NCBI RefSeq assembly: GCF_002154505.1
Contig: NZ_MUBM01000102.1
Span: forward strand, 1 to 59,071
Length of the DNA stretch: 59,071 nt
Source: Streptomyces carpinensis
GTDB taxonomy: Bacteria > Actinomycetota > Actinomycetes > Streptomycetales > Streptomycetaceae
Direction of reading: 5' to 3'
Below the pieces are notes generated by a model. The model searched no databases, was not told the DNA's origin, and saw nothing but the letters and a program-made list of their open reading frames with translations. Positions 26,348-35,102 of this stretch are shown piece by piece. Every line of letters begins with the position of its first letter. Within the stretch, counting starts at the first letter, position 1. The translations under genes were made by a program, and so were the position numbers.

Positions 26348-26603
26348 CCGTCGGGGGATTGGTCAGGCCGTTAGCGGGTGTCGTGTGACACTGGGGCTGC
26401 CGGAGCCGGGAGGCGGGATGCGGGCGCGGCCGGTATGTCAATGGGTCCGTCGGGCGGGATGCCGGGCGAGGGAGCCCTGTCGGCAAGGTGGTTACTGATC
26501 GATCATTTGTCATATCATTAGTCCTCTGGCGCGGGTGAGGCGTTCCGTGGAGTGAGTGGCAGTCGTCCGCACCACCGGCCACAAGTGCACGCACATACGA
26601 GGG
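26348..26603. other. Upstream region of the gntR gene
   Basis: No gene. A partial dyad with the shared GGACTAAT core (minus strand, 26513-26527) suggests autoregulation of gntR. It matches the reductase operator more than the consensus. Confidence 0.4.
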
Positions 26604-26615
26604 ATGGGGATCGCA

Positions 26616-27350
26616 GTGGCTGCAATGAAGACAGTTGCTGATGAACCGGCGATGTTCAGCCGAGTGAACGTCGACCGCGTCTCGCAGGCCATCGTCGACC
26701 AGATCAAGCTCCTCATTCGTGACGGGCGGCTCCAGCCGGGCGACCGCCTGCCGAGCGAGCGCGAGCTGCGCGAGCGGTTCGGCGTCAGCCGCGTGACGGT
26801 GCGCGAGGCGCTCCGGGTGCTCGAGGCCAGCGGACTCGTGACGGTCCGCGTCGGTGCGCACGGCGGCGCGTTCCTCACGACGCCGTCTCCCGAGCGGCTC
26901 GGGGAAGGGCTCGCAGACCTGCTGTCGCTCGCCCCGCTGACGGCCGCGAACGTCACCGAGGCCCGGATGATCGTCGAGCTGGGCATCCTGCCCCTCGTCG
27001 TGGACCGGGCAACGGAGGAGGACGTCGCCGCGCTGCTGGAGATGGTCGAGGAAGGCGCCCAGGCCCTCAGGGAGGACCGGTACGAGATGGGCATGTCCGC
27101 CGCCTTCCACATCCGCGTCGCGGCCTGCACCCACAACCCGGCGATCGAGATGCTCGTGCAGAGCTTCCACGGACCCATGCTGATGTCCCTGGAGCAGGCC
27201 CGTGCCGCGGCACCCCTGATGGGGCGCCGAGGCACGGACGAGCACCGCAAGCTCGCGCAGGCGATCGCCAAGCGCGACCTCGAGGCCGCGACGTCGGTGA
27301 TGCGGACCCACATCAACCGGACGGCCAGGCGGGTCAAGAGCGTCGGCTAG
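26616..27350 (+). CDS. GntR-family (FadR subfamily, FCD) regulator
   Basis: A 244-residue regulator. The N-terminal winged helix-turn-helix is DRLPSERELRERFGVSRVTV followed by REALRVLEASGLVTVR. An all-helical FCD ligand domain follows (about residues 95-235), with metal-type residues in EARMIVELGIL and AAFHIRVAACTHNP. GTG 16 bases after GGGATGGGG was chosen; ATG 26604 or ATG 26625 are alternatives. FadR-type proteins bind TGGTNNNACCA-like dyads, which matches the shared operators nearby. It is the likely controller of the catabolic island, released by an aromatic or carboxylate ligand. Confidence 0.88.
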   Translation: MAAMKTVADEPAMFSRVNVDRVSQAIVDQIKLLIRDGRLQPGDRLPSERELRERFGVSRVTVREALRVLEASGLVTVRVGAHGGAFLTTPSPERLGEGLADLLSLAPLTAANVTEARMIVELGILPLVVDRATEEDVAALLEMVEEGAQALREDRYEMGMSAAFHIRVAACTHNPAIEMLVQSFHGPMLMSLEQARAAAPLMGRRGTDEHRKLAQAIAKRDLEAATSVMRTHINRTARRVKSVG

Positions 27351-27353
27351 TAC

Positions 27354-27387
27354 GCGGCAGCCGGCCCTCCCGGAAGCCGGCTGCCGC
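27354..27387 (+). terminator. Terminator hairpin of the gntR gene
   Basis: A perfect 12-bp stem (27354-27365 with 27376-27387) and 10-base loop, starting three bases after the gntR stop. Confidence 0.8.
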
Positions 27388-27429
27388 GGGCGCGTCACGC
27401 CGTCCTGATGGATGGCGCTCATCCCGGTG

Positions 27430-28017
27430 ACCGGCTGAGCGTGGACGAGGCATTCCCACGTCGCGAGGAGGTGTCACGAGCGCTGCTCGTGCTCCTCGAC
27501 GACCTGTCACTCCGACAACGGGTGCCCTACGTACTCCACGATCTCATCACTGTCCGTTTGACCAGGTCGCTGCCGTACTGGGCATACATGATGCGTCAGC
27601 GGAGAAACCGGCCGGCCGTGCGCAGGCACGGCTCCGAACCGCACGGCCGGCAAAAGCCGGCCCCGGCGGCGAACACTTCGAGCTCATCGAGGCATTCCTC
27701 CGCCTCGCGGTGGTTGCATGAGACGTCCGGTCACCTTGACGGTTCCCGACGTTGTCAGCGTGGCCGGCCGCCGGCTGCTTCCCTCCGAGCGCAAACCGAG
27801 GTCCGCGGCCCCACCGCGGTCGCCGAAGGAAACGCCCTTCGCCGACCGGATCGCCGCCGCTGCCTCCGTGCTCATCGCCGGTCACCCCGGCGCGGTCGTC
27901 GCGCCCGGCGGGCACGCGTACGCCCTCATCGGGTTCCGCGCCGGCGGCGGGCATATCACCAAGATCGAGACCACTCCCTGCGCCCCGAGAACGGTCTCCC
28001 TCGCCGGCGCGGCCTGA
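27430..28017 (+). pseudogene. ECF sigma factor (SigJ/ECF41-like), degraded
   Basis: In-order pieces in different frames: VDEAFPRREEVSRALLVLLD (sigma region 4 start, DDLSLRQRVPYVLHD), then FDQVAAVLGIHDASAEKPAG (recognition helix region), then the C-terminal SnoaL-like end GAVVAPGGHAYALIGFRAGG followed by TPCAPRTVSLA. At least two frameshifts separate them and the first half is missing. Family assignment is from memory of SigJ-like proteins. Confidence 0.55.
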
Positions 28018-28109
28018 CCGGCCCGACCCGCCAGGGGCGACCTTCTGCGGTCATGTCCCACCGCTCGTCCCGGTTCTGGCCTTGACCCACGTCCCGACGA
28101 CCGAGGCGG

Positions 28110-28149
28110 TTGCCCTCCCGTCCAAGATTGGTATATTGGTAAGTCCATT
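28110..28149 (+). promoter_or_regulatory. Promoter and GntR-type operator, ferredoxin 2
   Basis: TTGCCC (28110-28115), 16-bp spacer, TATATT (28132-28137), then ATTGGTAAGTCCATT at 28135-28149 (reverse complement AATGGACTTACCAAT, nearly perfect consensus). The operator overlaps the -10 and the expected start point, a classic repressor position. Confidence 0.8.
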
Positions 28150-28174
28150 AGGTTGATATCGAAGGATGGGAACC

Positions 28175-28501
28175 ATGCCGAAGGTCGTGTATGTCGACAC
28201 TGCCGGCGAGGGGCGTGTCATCGACGCGTCCGTCGGGGAGAGTGTCATGAGTGCCGCCGTGCGCAGTGGCGTCCCCGGGATCATCGGCGAGTGCGGCGGC
28301 TGCCTCTCGTGCGGTACCTGCCACGTGTGGGTACGCGACGAGTACCTCGACCAGGTCGGCGAGGTCGGCGACATGGAGGACGACCTTCTCGATCTGGCGG
28401 TCGGTGACCGACGTGCCGGCAGTCGCCTTTCGTGCCAGATCCGGATGACTTCGGAGCTGGACGGGCTCACTGTTGACGTACCCGACGAGCAGGTCGTCTG
28501 A
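28175..28501 (+). CDS. Adrenodoxin-type [2Fe-2S] ferredoxin (copy 2)
   Basis: A 108-residue ferredoxin with ligands C40, C46, C49 (GECGGCLSCGTCHV) and C87, identical in position to copy 1. It has an extra Cys at 43 inside the cluster loop. ATG 28175 is 7 bases after GGATGGGA. It is oriented toward a broken alpha/beta hydrolase and a phosphatase. Two ferredoxins under the same operator suggest two oxygenase systems or a duplicated one. Confidence 0.9.
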   Translation: MPKVVYVDTAGEGRVIDASVGESVMSAAVRSGVPGIIGECGGCLSCGTCHVWVRDEYLDQVGEVGDMEDDLLDLAVGDRRAGSRLSCQIRMTSELDGLTVDVPDEQVV

Positions 28502-28611
28502 CCTTCGAGCGGATGACTGGGCATTACCAGCGGCTTGACGACCTGGTATTCAATCCTCTGGGCGATTGGAGATCGCCCGTGCGAAAGGACTTGCGAGTTG
28601 CTCGGAACAGA

Positions 28612-28735
28612 GTCGGCCGCGCGCTGTCTCCAAGAGCGCCCGCCGGTGCACGAGTACGGGGACGTCCCGGTCGCCGAGCAGACGGCCGGCACCGCGCCGG
28701 CGCGGATCCTCGAGTTCCTGGGCAGCGACGGGTGA
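28612..28735 (+). pseudogene. Alpha/beta hydrolase, C-terminal remnant
   Basis: The last 40 codons of a paralogue of the intact hydrolase at 21.3-22.1 kb: VHEYGDVPVAEQTAGTAPAR then ILEFL, against VHEYWDVPVAEQTAQRAPAR then ILEFL. Everything upstream is deleted. Its TGA overlaps the GTG of the phosphatase gene, showing the old operon order hydrolase-phosphatase. Confidence 0.85.
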
Positions 28736-29313
28736 CGCCGCTGGTACTGCTCCGCCACGGCGAGAGCACCGCCAACGCCGGCGACGTCTTCGCCGGTCAC
28801 CTCGATGTCCCGCTCACGCCGGCCGGTGTCGTAGAGGCGCGTGCCGCCGCGGCCGGGCTCGCCGGCTGGCGCCCGGATGCCGTGCACTCCTCGCCCCTCG
28901 CTCGTGCGGCCGGCACGGCGGCGATCGCCGGGAGCCTGCTCGTGCCGGGGCTTGCGGTGGAGCACTACTCAGCGCTCGTCGAGCGTCATTACGGCGCCCT
29001 CCAAGGGCTGCGGCGCGACGACGCGCGTGAGCGGTACGGCCACGAAGCGGTCGCGTGCTGGCGGCGGTCGCCGGGCGGGGTGCCTCCTGGGGGAGAGAGC
29101 CTGGAGATGCTGCACGAGCGGCTGAGGCCCTACTGGCACCAGGTGCTCGGGCCGCTGCTGGCGTCGGGCAGCTCGGTGCTGGTGGTCGCCCACGGCAACT
29201 CGCTGCGCATGCTCCTCGCCCACGTGAGCGGACTGGAGGTGAGCGAGGCGGCCGCCGTCGAGATACCGACGGCCACCCCGCTCCGGCCGGAGGTCAGGCT
29301 TCCAGCGCGTTGA
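28732..29313 (+). CDS. Histidine phosphatase (phosphoglycerate-mutase-like)
   Basis: A 193-residue branch-1 histidine phosphatase. The catalytic motif LLRHGEST lies at the N-terminus, the acid is in ALVERHYGALQG, and the second His is in VLVVAHGNSLRMLL. GTG 28732 overlaps the stop of the broken hydrolase (GTGA) and so may have been coupled to it. The substrate is unknown. Its link to the catabolic genes is by position only. Confidence 0.85.
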   Translation: MTPLVLLRHGESTANAGDVFAGHLDVPLTPAGVVEARAAAAGLAGWRPDAVHSSPLARAAGTAAIAGSLLVPGLAVEHYSALVERHYGALQGLRRDDARERYGHEAVACWRRSPGGVPPGGESLEMLHERLRPYWHQVLGPLLASGSSVLVVAHGNSLRMLLAHVSGLEVSEAAAVEIPTATPLRPEVRLPAR

Positions 29314-29340
29314 CTGCGCCCCTCTCTGAGGGTTCCTGGC

Positions 29341-29815
29341 TCAGGCCGCCTCCTGGAGCGGCGCTCCAGGAGGTCTTGCGCCCTCGTCGCCGGCCGGGGC
29401 CAGACCAGCCCGGAGGAGCATCACACGTGCGGAGTTCTTGTCTCCGGGAGAGACCGTTCTGCACGTGGTGCAGGTGTAGGTGCGTTCCGACAGCGGCAGT
29501 GCGTGCCTTGGTTCTCGCTCCGCACTGTGCGCAGTCCATGGCGGTGTGTACGGGATGGACCAGGCGGACGTCCTGCCCGTGTTTGGCGGCCCATCTCGAT
29601 CAGGCCCTTCTTGGTGGCGCCGATCGCCGCGTCCGCCGCCTTGCGTGCCATGGCGGTATGTGCTGAGGAACTTGGGCCGGAAATCCTCCACCGCGATGGC
29701 GTCGTGGTCGCGTACGACCTTCTTCGCCCACGTGCGGGCGGTCTCCTGCCGCTGCCGGGCGACCTTCTCAAGGACACACGCGTTCGCGGTCGTTTCCGGC
29801 TGTGCCGGACAGGCC
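29341..29815 (-). pseudogene. TnpB, C-terminal half, frameshifted
   Basis: Pieces of TnpB in order: VLEKVARQRQETARTWAKKV, AVEDFRPKFLS (RuvC E), then a frameshift, then HALPLSERTYTCTTCRTVSP and GDKNSARVMLLRAG (RuvC D). The Cys ribbon is damaged and the first half is absent. It is related to the intact TnpB at 7.6 kb. It abuts and cuts an RpiB-like gene. Confidence 0.85.
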
Positions 29816-29905
29816 TTACGGGCGCTCCGCGCCCGTAAGGCGGATACGGCGACGCTCCGCGTCGCCGTCACATGACGCGATCCCTCCCCGGTGTGAACGC
29901 CGGGG
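29814..29905 (-). other. Three consecutive strong hairpins (TnpB leader type)
   Basis: Perfect stems: 12 bp (29814-29825 with 29829-29840) and 10 bp (29846-29855 with 29859-29868), both with TCC loops (GGA on the minus strand). Then CCCCGG/CCGGGG (29886-29891 with 29900-29905). The last, followed on the minus strand by AGGGATCG, is the same hairpin 1 that precedes the intact tnpB genes. Confidence 0.7.
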
Positions 29906-30181
29906 CCTGCCCGCAAGAGACTCGGCGACCGAGAGCTGCGCGGGCGCCGCGGATCTTGTTGCAGGCGATGGCCTCGCCCTGTCTCTTCCGCCGAGCACGA
30001 CCCCGATGTCCACGCGGCCGTCGGCGACTCGCCGGCTCAGGTCGGCGCAGAGCGGCGGGCAGTCGACGACCTCGACCCAGCTGTGCGAGCCGCGGCCGTC
30101 GACCTTGCGTCCCTGCGCGGTGAGCCACGCGGAGTGGCGCTCCCTGGGGCGGACGCCGTTGTGGTCTGCGGCGATCGCGAT
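29906..30181 (-). pseudogene. RpiB/LacAB-type sugar-phosphate isomerase, truncated and frameshifted
   Basis: Minus-strand pieces: IAIAADHNGVR (start of RpiB proteins), VEVVDCPPLCADLSRRVADG, RVDIGVVLGG, then after a frameshift GEAIACNKIRGARAALGRRV, the phosphate-binding region. The C-terminal third is replaced by the TnpB remnant with its hairpins. It lies directly downstream of the intact Pht5-like gene and probably belonged to that operon. Confidence 0.7.
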
Positions 30182-30190
30182 GGGCCTCGC

Positions 30191-31132
30191 TCAGCCGACC
30201 AGGTCGCGGGTGGCGGGCGCGAAGATCGACTCGACGTCCACCGGCTTTGTCAGGATGTGCTGCGCGGCGGCCTGCTCGACGAGCAGCTCGAGGACCGCAC
30301 GGTTGGGTTCGATGCCGTAGGGGAGCGGGTCGGTGAGCCCGGTCTCGGCCATCACCCGGGCGTACATCCGGTCATCGGCGGTCTCGACGAACCCGGCGCG
30401 CAGCCGCTCGACGTACCGTCGCTTGGACTCGGCGAACGCGTCGAAGACGGCCTTCGCGACGTCCGGGTGCGCCTCGAGGGCCTCGTCCTTGACCACGACG
30501 AGGTGGTTGATGGGGTAGAGACCGCGGTCGCGCAGGGCGGCGAAGGCGGCCTCCTCCGGATTCGCGATCAGGGAGACGACGTCGGGGTGGTCGACCTTGG
30601 CGTTGACGACTGCGTCCAGCTCGCCGGCGAGCAGCATGTCCGCGAGCTTCTTGCCGGGCTCGGCCGGGACGACGTTCGCCGGCGGGCGGTAGGACTCGAC
30701 GTGCTCGTCGCCGGAGAGGACCCAGGTGACCGAGTCCAGGTCGAGACCGTGCTCGAGCGCCATGATCGCGCGCGCCCAGACGCCGGTGGTGACCGTGTAT
30801 CCGCGGTTGACGCCGACTCGCTTGCCGGCGAGGTCGCCGGGCTCGGTGATTCCCGAGCCCTTCCGTACGAGGATCGCGCCGTGGTGGAACCCGCGGACCA
30901 GGAAGACGGGGAGCGCGGTGAACCGCACGCCGTGCTCGCGCGCGGTGAGATAGGTCGTCAGAGCCATCTCGCAGACGTCGTACGCGAGTTCGCGGACCAT
31001 CCGCCGGAAGCCGTCGACGAGGACCGGTACCTCCTCGAAGGTCAGGGGGTAGCCGGCAGGGACGACCTCGCCGTCCTTCAGCGCGCGGTTGTTGTCCTGG
31101 GTGCGGGTCACAGTCAGCAGGTGCTTGGCCAT
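30191..31132 (-). CDS. Pht5-like protein (4,5-dihydroxyphthalate decarboxylase family)
   Basis: A 313-residue protein with a periplasmic-binding-protein fold but no signal peptide, as in the 4,5-dihydroxyphthalate decarboxylase (Pht5) family. Blocks: CEMALTTYLTAREHGVRFTA, LPVFLVRGFHHGAILVRKGS, GKRVGVNRGYTVTTGVWARA. The nucleotides before ATG 31132 do not look coding. It is divergent from the zinc alcohol dehydrogenase and shares the 107-bp intergenic region and its operator. Decarboxylation of an aromatic diacid is possible, but several relatives are merely annotated as binding proteins. Confidence 0.75.
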   Translation of the reverse strand: MAKHLLTVTRTQDNNRALKDGEVVPAGYPLTFEEVPVLVDGFRRMVRELAYDVCEMALTTYLTAREHGVRFTALPVFLVRGFHHGAILVRKGSGITEPGDLAGKRVGVNRGYTVTTGVWARAIMALEHGLDLDSVTWVLSGDEHVESYRPPANVVPAEPGKKLADMLLAGELDAVVNAKVDHPDVVSLIANPEEAAFAALRDRGLYPINHLVVVKDEALEAHPDVAKAVFDAFAESKRRYVERLRAGFVETADDRMYARVMAETGLTDPLPYGIEPNRAVLELLVEQAAAQHILTKPVDVESIFAPATRDLVG

Positions 31133-31201
31133 CGGTCCTCGCCTCGTCCTTCGTGGCATCCGTGCGGGCGGGCTCTATGGCCCGGGTCACAAGGTCGATG
31201 G

Positions 31202-31219
31202 TATATTGGCCTTACCATT
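31202..31219 (+). promoter_or_regulatory. -10 box and GntR-type operator, adh-ligK-ligJ operon
   Basis: TATATT (31202-31207) fused to ATTGGCCTTACCATT (31205-31219; reverse complement AATGGTAAGGCCAAT). It lies 20 bp before the alcohol dehydrogenase ATG, between two divergent operons, so one site may control both. Confidence 0.8.
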
Positions 31220-31238
31220 CGGCCAACCAGGAGAGCCC

Positions 31239-32384
31239 ATGACCCAGAAGGTGCAGGCGGCGGTACGCATCGCGCCCGGCACGACGGAGATGCAGGAGTT
31301 CGAGCTCCCGCCGATCGACGACGACTCCGCCTTGTTGCGGGTAGAGGTCGCCGGCATCTGCGGGACCGACGTGAAGATGTACGCCAACCCGCCGGCCATG
31401 ATCCACGGCCGGGTGATCATGGGGCACGAGAACGTCGGTGTCATCGCGCAGGCAGGACGCCGGTTCAAGGAGCGTCAAGGGCTCGTGGAGGGCGATCGGG
31501 TCTTCGTCGAGCACTACGTCGGCTGCTTCAACTGCGAGTGGTGCCGCATCGGCGAGTACCGCCACTGCGAGGCGACCGACTGGCGGACCAACCCCGATGG
31601 CCGACGCTTCGGCTACACCTCTGCGGAGAACCCCGGCACGCTCTGGGGCGGGTTCAGCGAGTACATGTATCTCCCGTGGAACGCCGTCCTCCACAAGGTC
31701 CCCGACACGGTCACCCCCGAACTCGCCGGCCTCGTGATGCCGCTCTCGAACGGCATCGAGTGGGCGCTGCTCACCGCCGGTGTCGGATACGCCGACACCG
31801 TCCTGATCCAGGGACCGGGCCAGCAGGGCCTCTCGCAGCTGGTCGCGGCCAAGACGGCCGGCGCCTCGAAGATCTTCGTCTCCGGCACGACGCGCGACAA
31901 GCACCGCTTCGAGCTCGCCAAGGAACTCGGCGCCGACGAGGTCATCGACGTCCTCACCGAGGACCCTCGCGAGAAGATCATGGACCTCACAGGCGGTCGC
32001 GGCGTCGACTTCGTGCTCGACTGCACCTCGCGCGCCGGCACCGCGCCGGTCCTCCTCGGGGTCGACGTCCTCAAGCGCCGTGAGGGCACGCTCCTCATCC
32101 AGGGCGAGCTGGCCGCATTCCCTGACTTCCCGGTCAAGAAGGTCACCGAGAAGGCGATCACGATCAAGTCCGCTCGCGGTCACTCGTACAAGGCCTGCGA
32201 GCTTGCCGTCGAGCAACTCGCATCGGGCCGCTTCCCGTTGGAGAAGCTCGCGACCCACCGCTACGGCATCGACCAGGTCGACCACGCCATCCGCGTGCTC
32301 GCCGGCGAGACAGAGGAGGACGCGATCCACATCTCGCTGATGCCCGAGCTGATCGGGCGCGCCGGTGGGGCGGTCGTCCGATGA
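31239..32384 (+). CDS. Zinc-dependent medium-chain alcohol dehydrogenase
   Basis: A 381-residue MDR enzyme. Catalytic zinc: C41 (GICGTD) and H63-E64 (MGHENVG). Structural zinc: C96, C99, C102, C110. Cofactor loop: [16 protein letters not shown] (a GxGxxG variant). ATG 31239 follows CAGGAGAG. It is the first gene of an operon with LigK-like, LigJ-like and Pht5-like genes, overlapping LigK by ATGA. It could oxidise a ring dihydrodiol or a side-chain alcohol; the substrate is unknown. Confidence 0.87.
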   Translation: MTQKVQAAVRIAPGTTEMQEFELPPIDDDSALLRVEVAGICGTDVKMYANPPAMIHGRVIMGHENVGVIAQAGRRFKERQGLVEGDRVFVEHYVGCFNCEWCRIGEYRHCEATDWRTNPDGRRFGYTSAENPGTLWGGFSEYMYLPWNAVLHKVPDTVTPELAGLVMPLSNGIEWALLTAGVGYADTVLIQGPGQQGLSQLVAAKTAGASKIFVSGTTRDKHRFELAKELGADEVIDVLTEDPREKIMDLTGGRGVDFVLDCTSRAGTAPVLLGVDVLKRREGTLLIQGELAAFPDFPVKKVTEKAITIKSARGHSYKACELAVEQLASGRFPLEKLATHRYGIDQVDHAIRVLAGETEEDAIHISLMPELIGRAGGAVVR

Positions 32385-33100
32385 GCGGCACGAGTGGGAT
32401 CGTCGTCACGAACCCGCCCCGCACCGCCGCGGAGACCCGCGACCGTCTGGGCCGGTTCGCCGTCGCCACCATCCACGAGGCCCAGGGGCGCAGCGGACTG
32501 ATGGCCTCCGCGCTCAACCCGATCTACCCCGGTGCCCACATCTCGGGCACTGCCGTGACGGTGAGCGTGGCGCCGTGCGACAACTGGATGATCCACGTCG
32601 CCGTGGAGCAGTGCCGGCCCGGCGACATACTCGTCGTCGCGCCGACCTCGCCGTCGGACGCGGGCTACTTCGGGGAGCTGCTTGCGACCTCCCTCAGGGC
32701 ACGCGGCGTCCGCGGCCTGGTCATCGACGCGGGCTGCCGCGACGTCGCCGAGCTGCACGCGATGGACTTCCCCGTCTGGTCTCGGGCCGTGTCGGCCGAG
32801 GGAACGGTCAAGGAGACCCTCGGCTCGGTGAACACCCCCGTCGTCTGCGGCGGACGGCTCGTCGAGCCGGGTGACGTCATCGTCGCCGACGACGACGGGG
32901 TGGTCGTCATACGCCGCGCCGACGCGGACGAGGTTCTCGCCGCCTCCCTGGCGCGGGAGGACAAGGAGGCGCGCCTTCGGGCCCGTTACGCCGAGGGCGA
33001 GCTCGGTCTCGACGTCAACTCGATGCGCGAGCGGCTCGCCCGCAAGGGCCTGCGGTATGTGGACTACGACGAGTACGCCAAGGAGGTCCGCGACCGGTGA
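32381..33100 (+). CDS. LigK-like 4-carboxy-4-hydroxy-2-oxoadipate aldolase
   Basis: A 239-residue RraA-fold aldolase. In protocatechuate 4,5-cleavage (LigK) and gallate (GalC) pathways it splits 4-carboxy-4-hydroxy-2-oxoadipate into pyruvate and oxaloacetate. Diagnostic blocks: [30 protein letters not shown], catalytic R120-D121 ([14 protein letters not shown]), [31 protein letters not shown]. It is coupled on both sides by four-base overlaps. Confidence 0.9.
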   Translation: MSGTSGIVVTNPPRTAAETRDRLGRFAVATIHEAQGRSGLMASALNPIYPGAHISGTAVTVSVAPCDNWMIHVAVEQCRPGDILVVAPTSPSDAGYFGELLATSLRARGVRGLVIDAGCRDVAELHAMDFPVWSRAVSAEGTVKETLGSVNTPVVCGGRLVEPGDVIVADDDGVVVIRRADADEVLAASLAREDKEARLRARYAEGELGLDVNSMRERLARKGLRYVDYDEYAKEVRDR

Positions 33101-34095
33101 TCATCGACATCCACGGCCACTACACGACGGCTCCGGCGGCGCTGCAAGAGTTCCGCGACGCGCAGCTGGCCGGAGGCCGGGCTGCCCTGGCGCCGGTCTC
33201 GGACGAGGAGCTACGCGAGAGCGTCGAGGGCAACCAGCTGCGCATTCTGCGAGAACGCGGCGGTGACCTGATGCTCTTCTCGCCCAAGGCCTCCGGCATG
33301 GAGCACCACGTCCCCGACCCCGACATGGCGAACGCCTGGGCGCGGGCCTCCAACGACCTCGTCCACCGGGTGAGCGAGCTGTTTCCCGATCACTTCGCCC
33401 CGGTCGCGCAGCTTCCACAGACACCCGAGGGCAACCTCAGCGGCGTCATCGCCGAGCTCCGACGCGCGGTAGAGGAGCTCGGCTTCGTGGGCGCCAACCT
33501 CAACCCGGACCCGTCCGGCACCTGGGCCGGAAAGCCGATGACCGACGAGTCGTGGTTCCCGGTCTACGAGGTCCTTCAGGAGCTCGACGTGCCCGCCATG
33601 GTGCATGTCTCGACGGCGTGCAACCCGAACTTCCACACCCTCGGGGCGCACTACCTCAACGCCGACACCAGCGTCTTCACACAGCTGCTCCAGTCGCAGC
33701 TCTTCCAGCGGTTCCCCGGCGTGCGCTTTGTGATCCCACATGGCGGGGGCGCGGTGCCCTACCACTGGGGCCGCTACCGAGGCCTGGCGATGCGCAACGG
33801 CTGGCAGGACCCGGCCGAGCTGCTGTCGAACGTCTACTTCGACACCTGCGTCTACCACCAGCCCGGCATCGACCTGCTGCTCGAGGCGCTTCCGGCCACG
33901 AACGTACTCTTCGCCTCCGAGATGCTCGGCGCTGTCCGCGGAGCGGACCCGGACACCGGCATCGCCTGGGACGACACGAAGCAGTACGTCGACCGCGCCG
34001 GTCTCGCCGACAAGGACCTGGCGGCGGTGTACGAGGGCAACGCCCGGCGGGTCTACCGGCGGCTCGACCGGCGGCTCGCCGCGATGGGACGGTGA
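33097..34095 (+). CDS. LigJ-like 4-oxalomesaconate hydratase (amidohydrolase family)
   Basis: A 332-residue amidohydrolase-fold protein. It resembles LigJ, which hydrates 4-oxalomesaconate to the substrate of LigK. Blocks: [12 protein letters not shown] (metal H6, H8), [82 protein letters not shown] 33097 overlaps the aldolase stop. The LigJ-LigK order makes the lower protocatechuate/gallate meta-cleavage branch the best-supported pathway of the island. Confidence 0.88.
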   Translation: MIIDIHGHYTTAPAALQEFRDAQLAGGRAALAPVSDEELRESVEGNQLRILRERGGDLMLFSPKASGMEHHVPDPDMANAWARASNDLVHRVSELFPDHFAPVAQLPQTPEGNLSGVIAELRRAVEELGFVGANLNPDPSGTWAGKPMTDESWFPVYEVLQELDVPAMVHVSTACNPNFHTLGAHYLNADTSVFTQLLQSQLFQRFPGVRFVIPHGGGAVPYHWGRYRGLAMRNGWQDPAELLSNVYFDTCVYHQPGIDLLLEALPATNVLFASEMLGAVRGADPDTGIAWDDTKQYVDRAGLADKDLAAVYEGNARRVYRRLDRRLAAMGR

Positions 34096-34099
34096 CCTT

Positions 34100-35086
34100 G
34101 TGGGCCGACTCCACCTCACCTTCGCCTGCGGCGACTACGACCGCACCCGCGCGCTCGAGGACGGGTCGATCCGACCCGACGGCATCGACCTGACCTTCCT
34201 CCGGCTCCCGGTCGAGGAGACGTTCTTCCGCATGCTCCGCCACGGCGAGTTCGACGCCTCGGAGATGTCGCTGTCGACCTACGTCGCCTCGCTCGACCGC
34301 GACCCGGCGCCGTTCGTGGCACTGCCGGTGTTCACCTCGCGGATGTTCCGCCACGGCGGCATCTTCATCAACACCTCAGCCGGCATCGAGAAGCCGTCCG
34401 ACCTGAGGGGAAAACGGATCGGGACGCCGGAGTACCAGCTCACCGCGTGTGTCTGGATCCGCGGCATCCTCGCCGACCGGTACGACGTCCCGCTCGACTC
34501 GGTCACCTACCTCACCGGTGGCCAGGAGACGCCCGGCAGGATAGAGAAGGGCGCCGTGGCGACACGCTTCGACATCCAGCCGATCCCGCCCGGCAGGACG
34601 CTCTCGCAGATGCTGGCCACCGGCGAGATCGACGCCCTGCACAGTCCGCGGATCCCCAGCTCGTACGTCGCCGACGACGGTCGCGTCGCCCGGCTGTTCC
34701 CCGACACCGTCGCGGCGGAGAAGGAGTACTACGCGGCCACCGGAATCTTCCCGATCATGCACGTGGTCGTGCTGCGCCGGGAGGTCTACGAGCGCCACCC
34801 GTGGGTCGCCCAGTCCCTGACCAAGGCCCTCACGGCCGCGAAGGACGAGGCGTACGCGCGGATCTACGACGCCTCGGCACTGCGGTTCATGGAGCCGTGG
34901 CTCAACCAGCACCTCGAGGACACCCGCCGGCTGCTCGGCCCCGACTACTGGTCCTACGGGCTGGACGCCAACCGGCACGTGCTCGACGTGTTCCTCCGCT
35001 ACCACCACGAGCAGGGTCTCTCGTCCCGGCTGCGCACCGCCGAGGAACTGTTCGCGGCCGAGTCGACCGAGTCCTTCGTCATCTGA
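34100..35086 (+). CDS. Pht5-like protein (second intact copy)
   Basis: A 328-residue member of the 4,5-dihydroxyphthalate decarboxylase family, closer to Pht5 than the copy at 30.2 kb. Blocks: LTFACGDYDRTRAL, GIDLTFLRLPVEETFFRML, FDASEMSLSTYVASL, GKRIGTPEYQLTACVWIRGI, DSVTYLTGGQETPG. No signal peptide, so it is cytoplasmic. GTG 34100 lies four bases after the LigJ stop. A decarboxylase feeding a catechol-type acid into ring cleavage would suit the operon. Confidence 0.82.
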   Translation: MGRLHLTFACGDYDRTRALEDGSIRPDGIDLTFLRLPVEETFFRMLRHGEFDASEMSLSTYVASLDRDPAPFVALPVFTSRMFRHGGIFINTSAGIEKPSDLRGKRIGTPEYQLTACVWIRGILADRYDVPLDSVTYLTGGQETPGRIEKGAVATRFDIQPIPPGRTLSQMLATGEIDALHSPRIPSSYVADDGRVARLFPDTVAAEKEYYAATGIFPIMHVVVLRREVYERHPWVAQSLTKALTAAKDEAYARIYDASALRFMEPWLNQHLEDTRRLLGPDYWSYGLDANRHVLDVFLRYHHEQGLSSRLRTAEELFAAESTESFVI

Positions 35087-35102
35087 GGGAGGACCTCAGC
35101 TG

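Noticed and set aside
29814..29905. CRISPR-like repeat array
   Set aside because: Only three hairpins of different sequence with no equal repeats or spacers; better explained as TnpB-associated or REP-like structure. No CRISPR array was seen anywhere in the window.
30083..32083. 666-codon plus-strand open frame
   Set aside because: Antisense to the Pht5-like gene and out of frame with the alcohol dehydrogenase, both of which have clear motifs.
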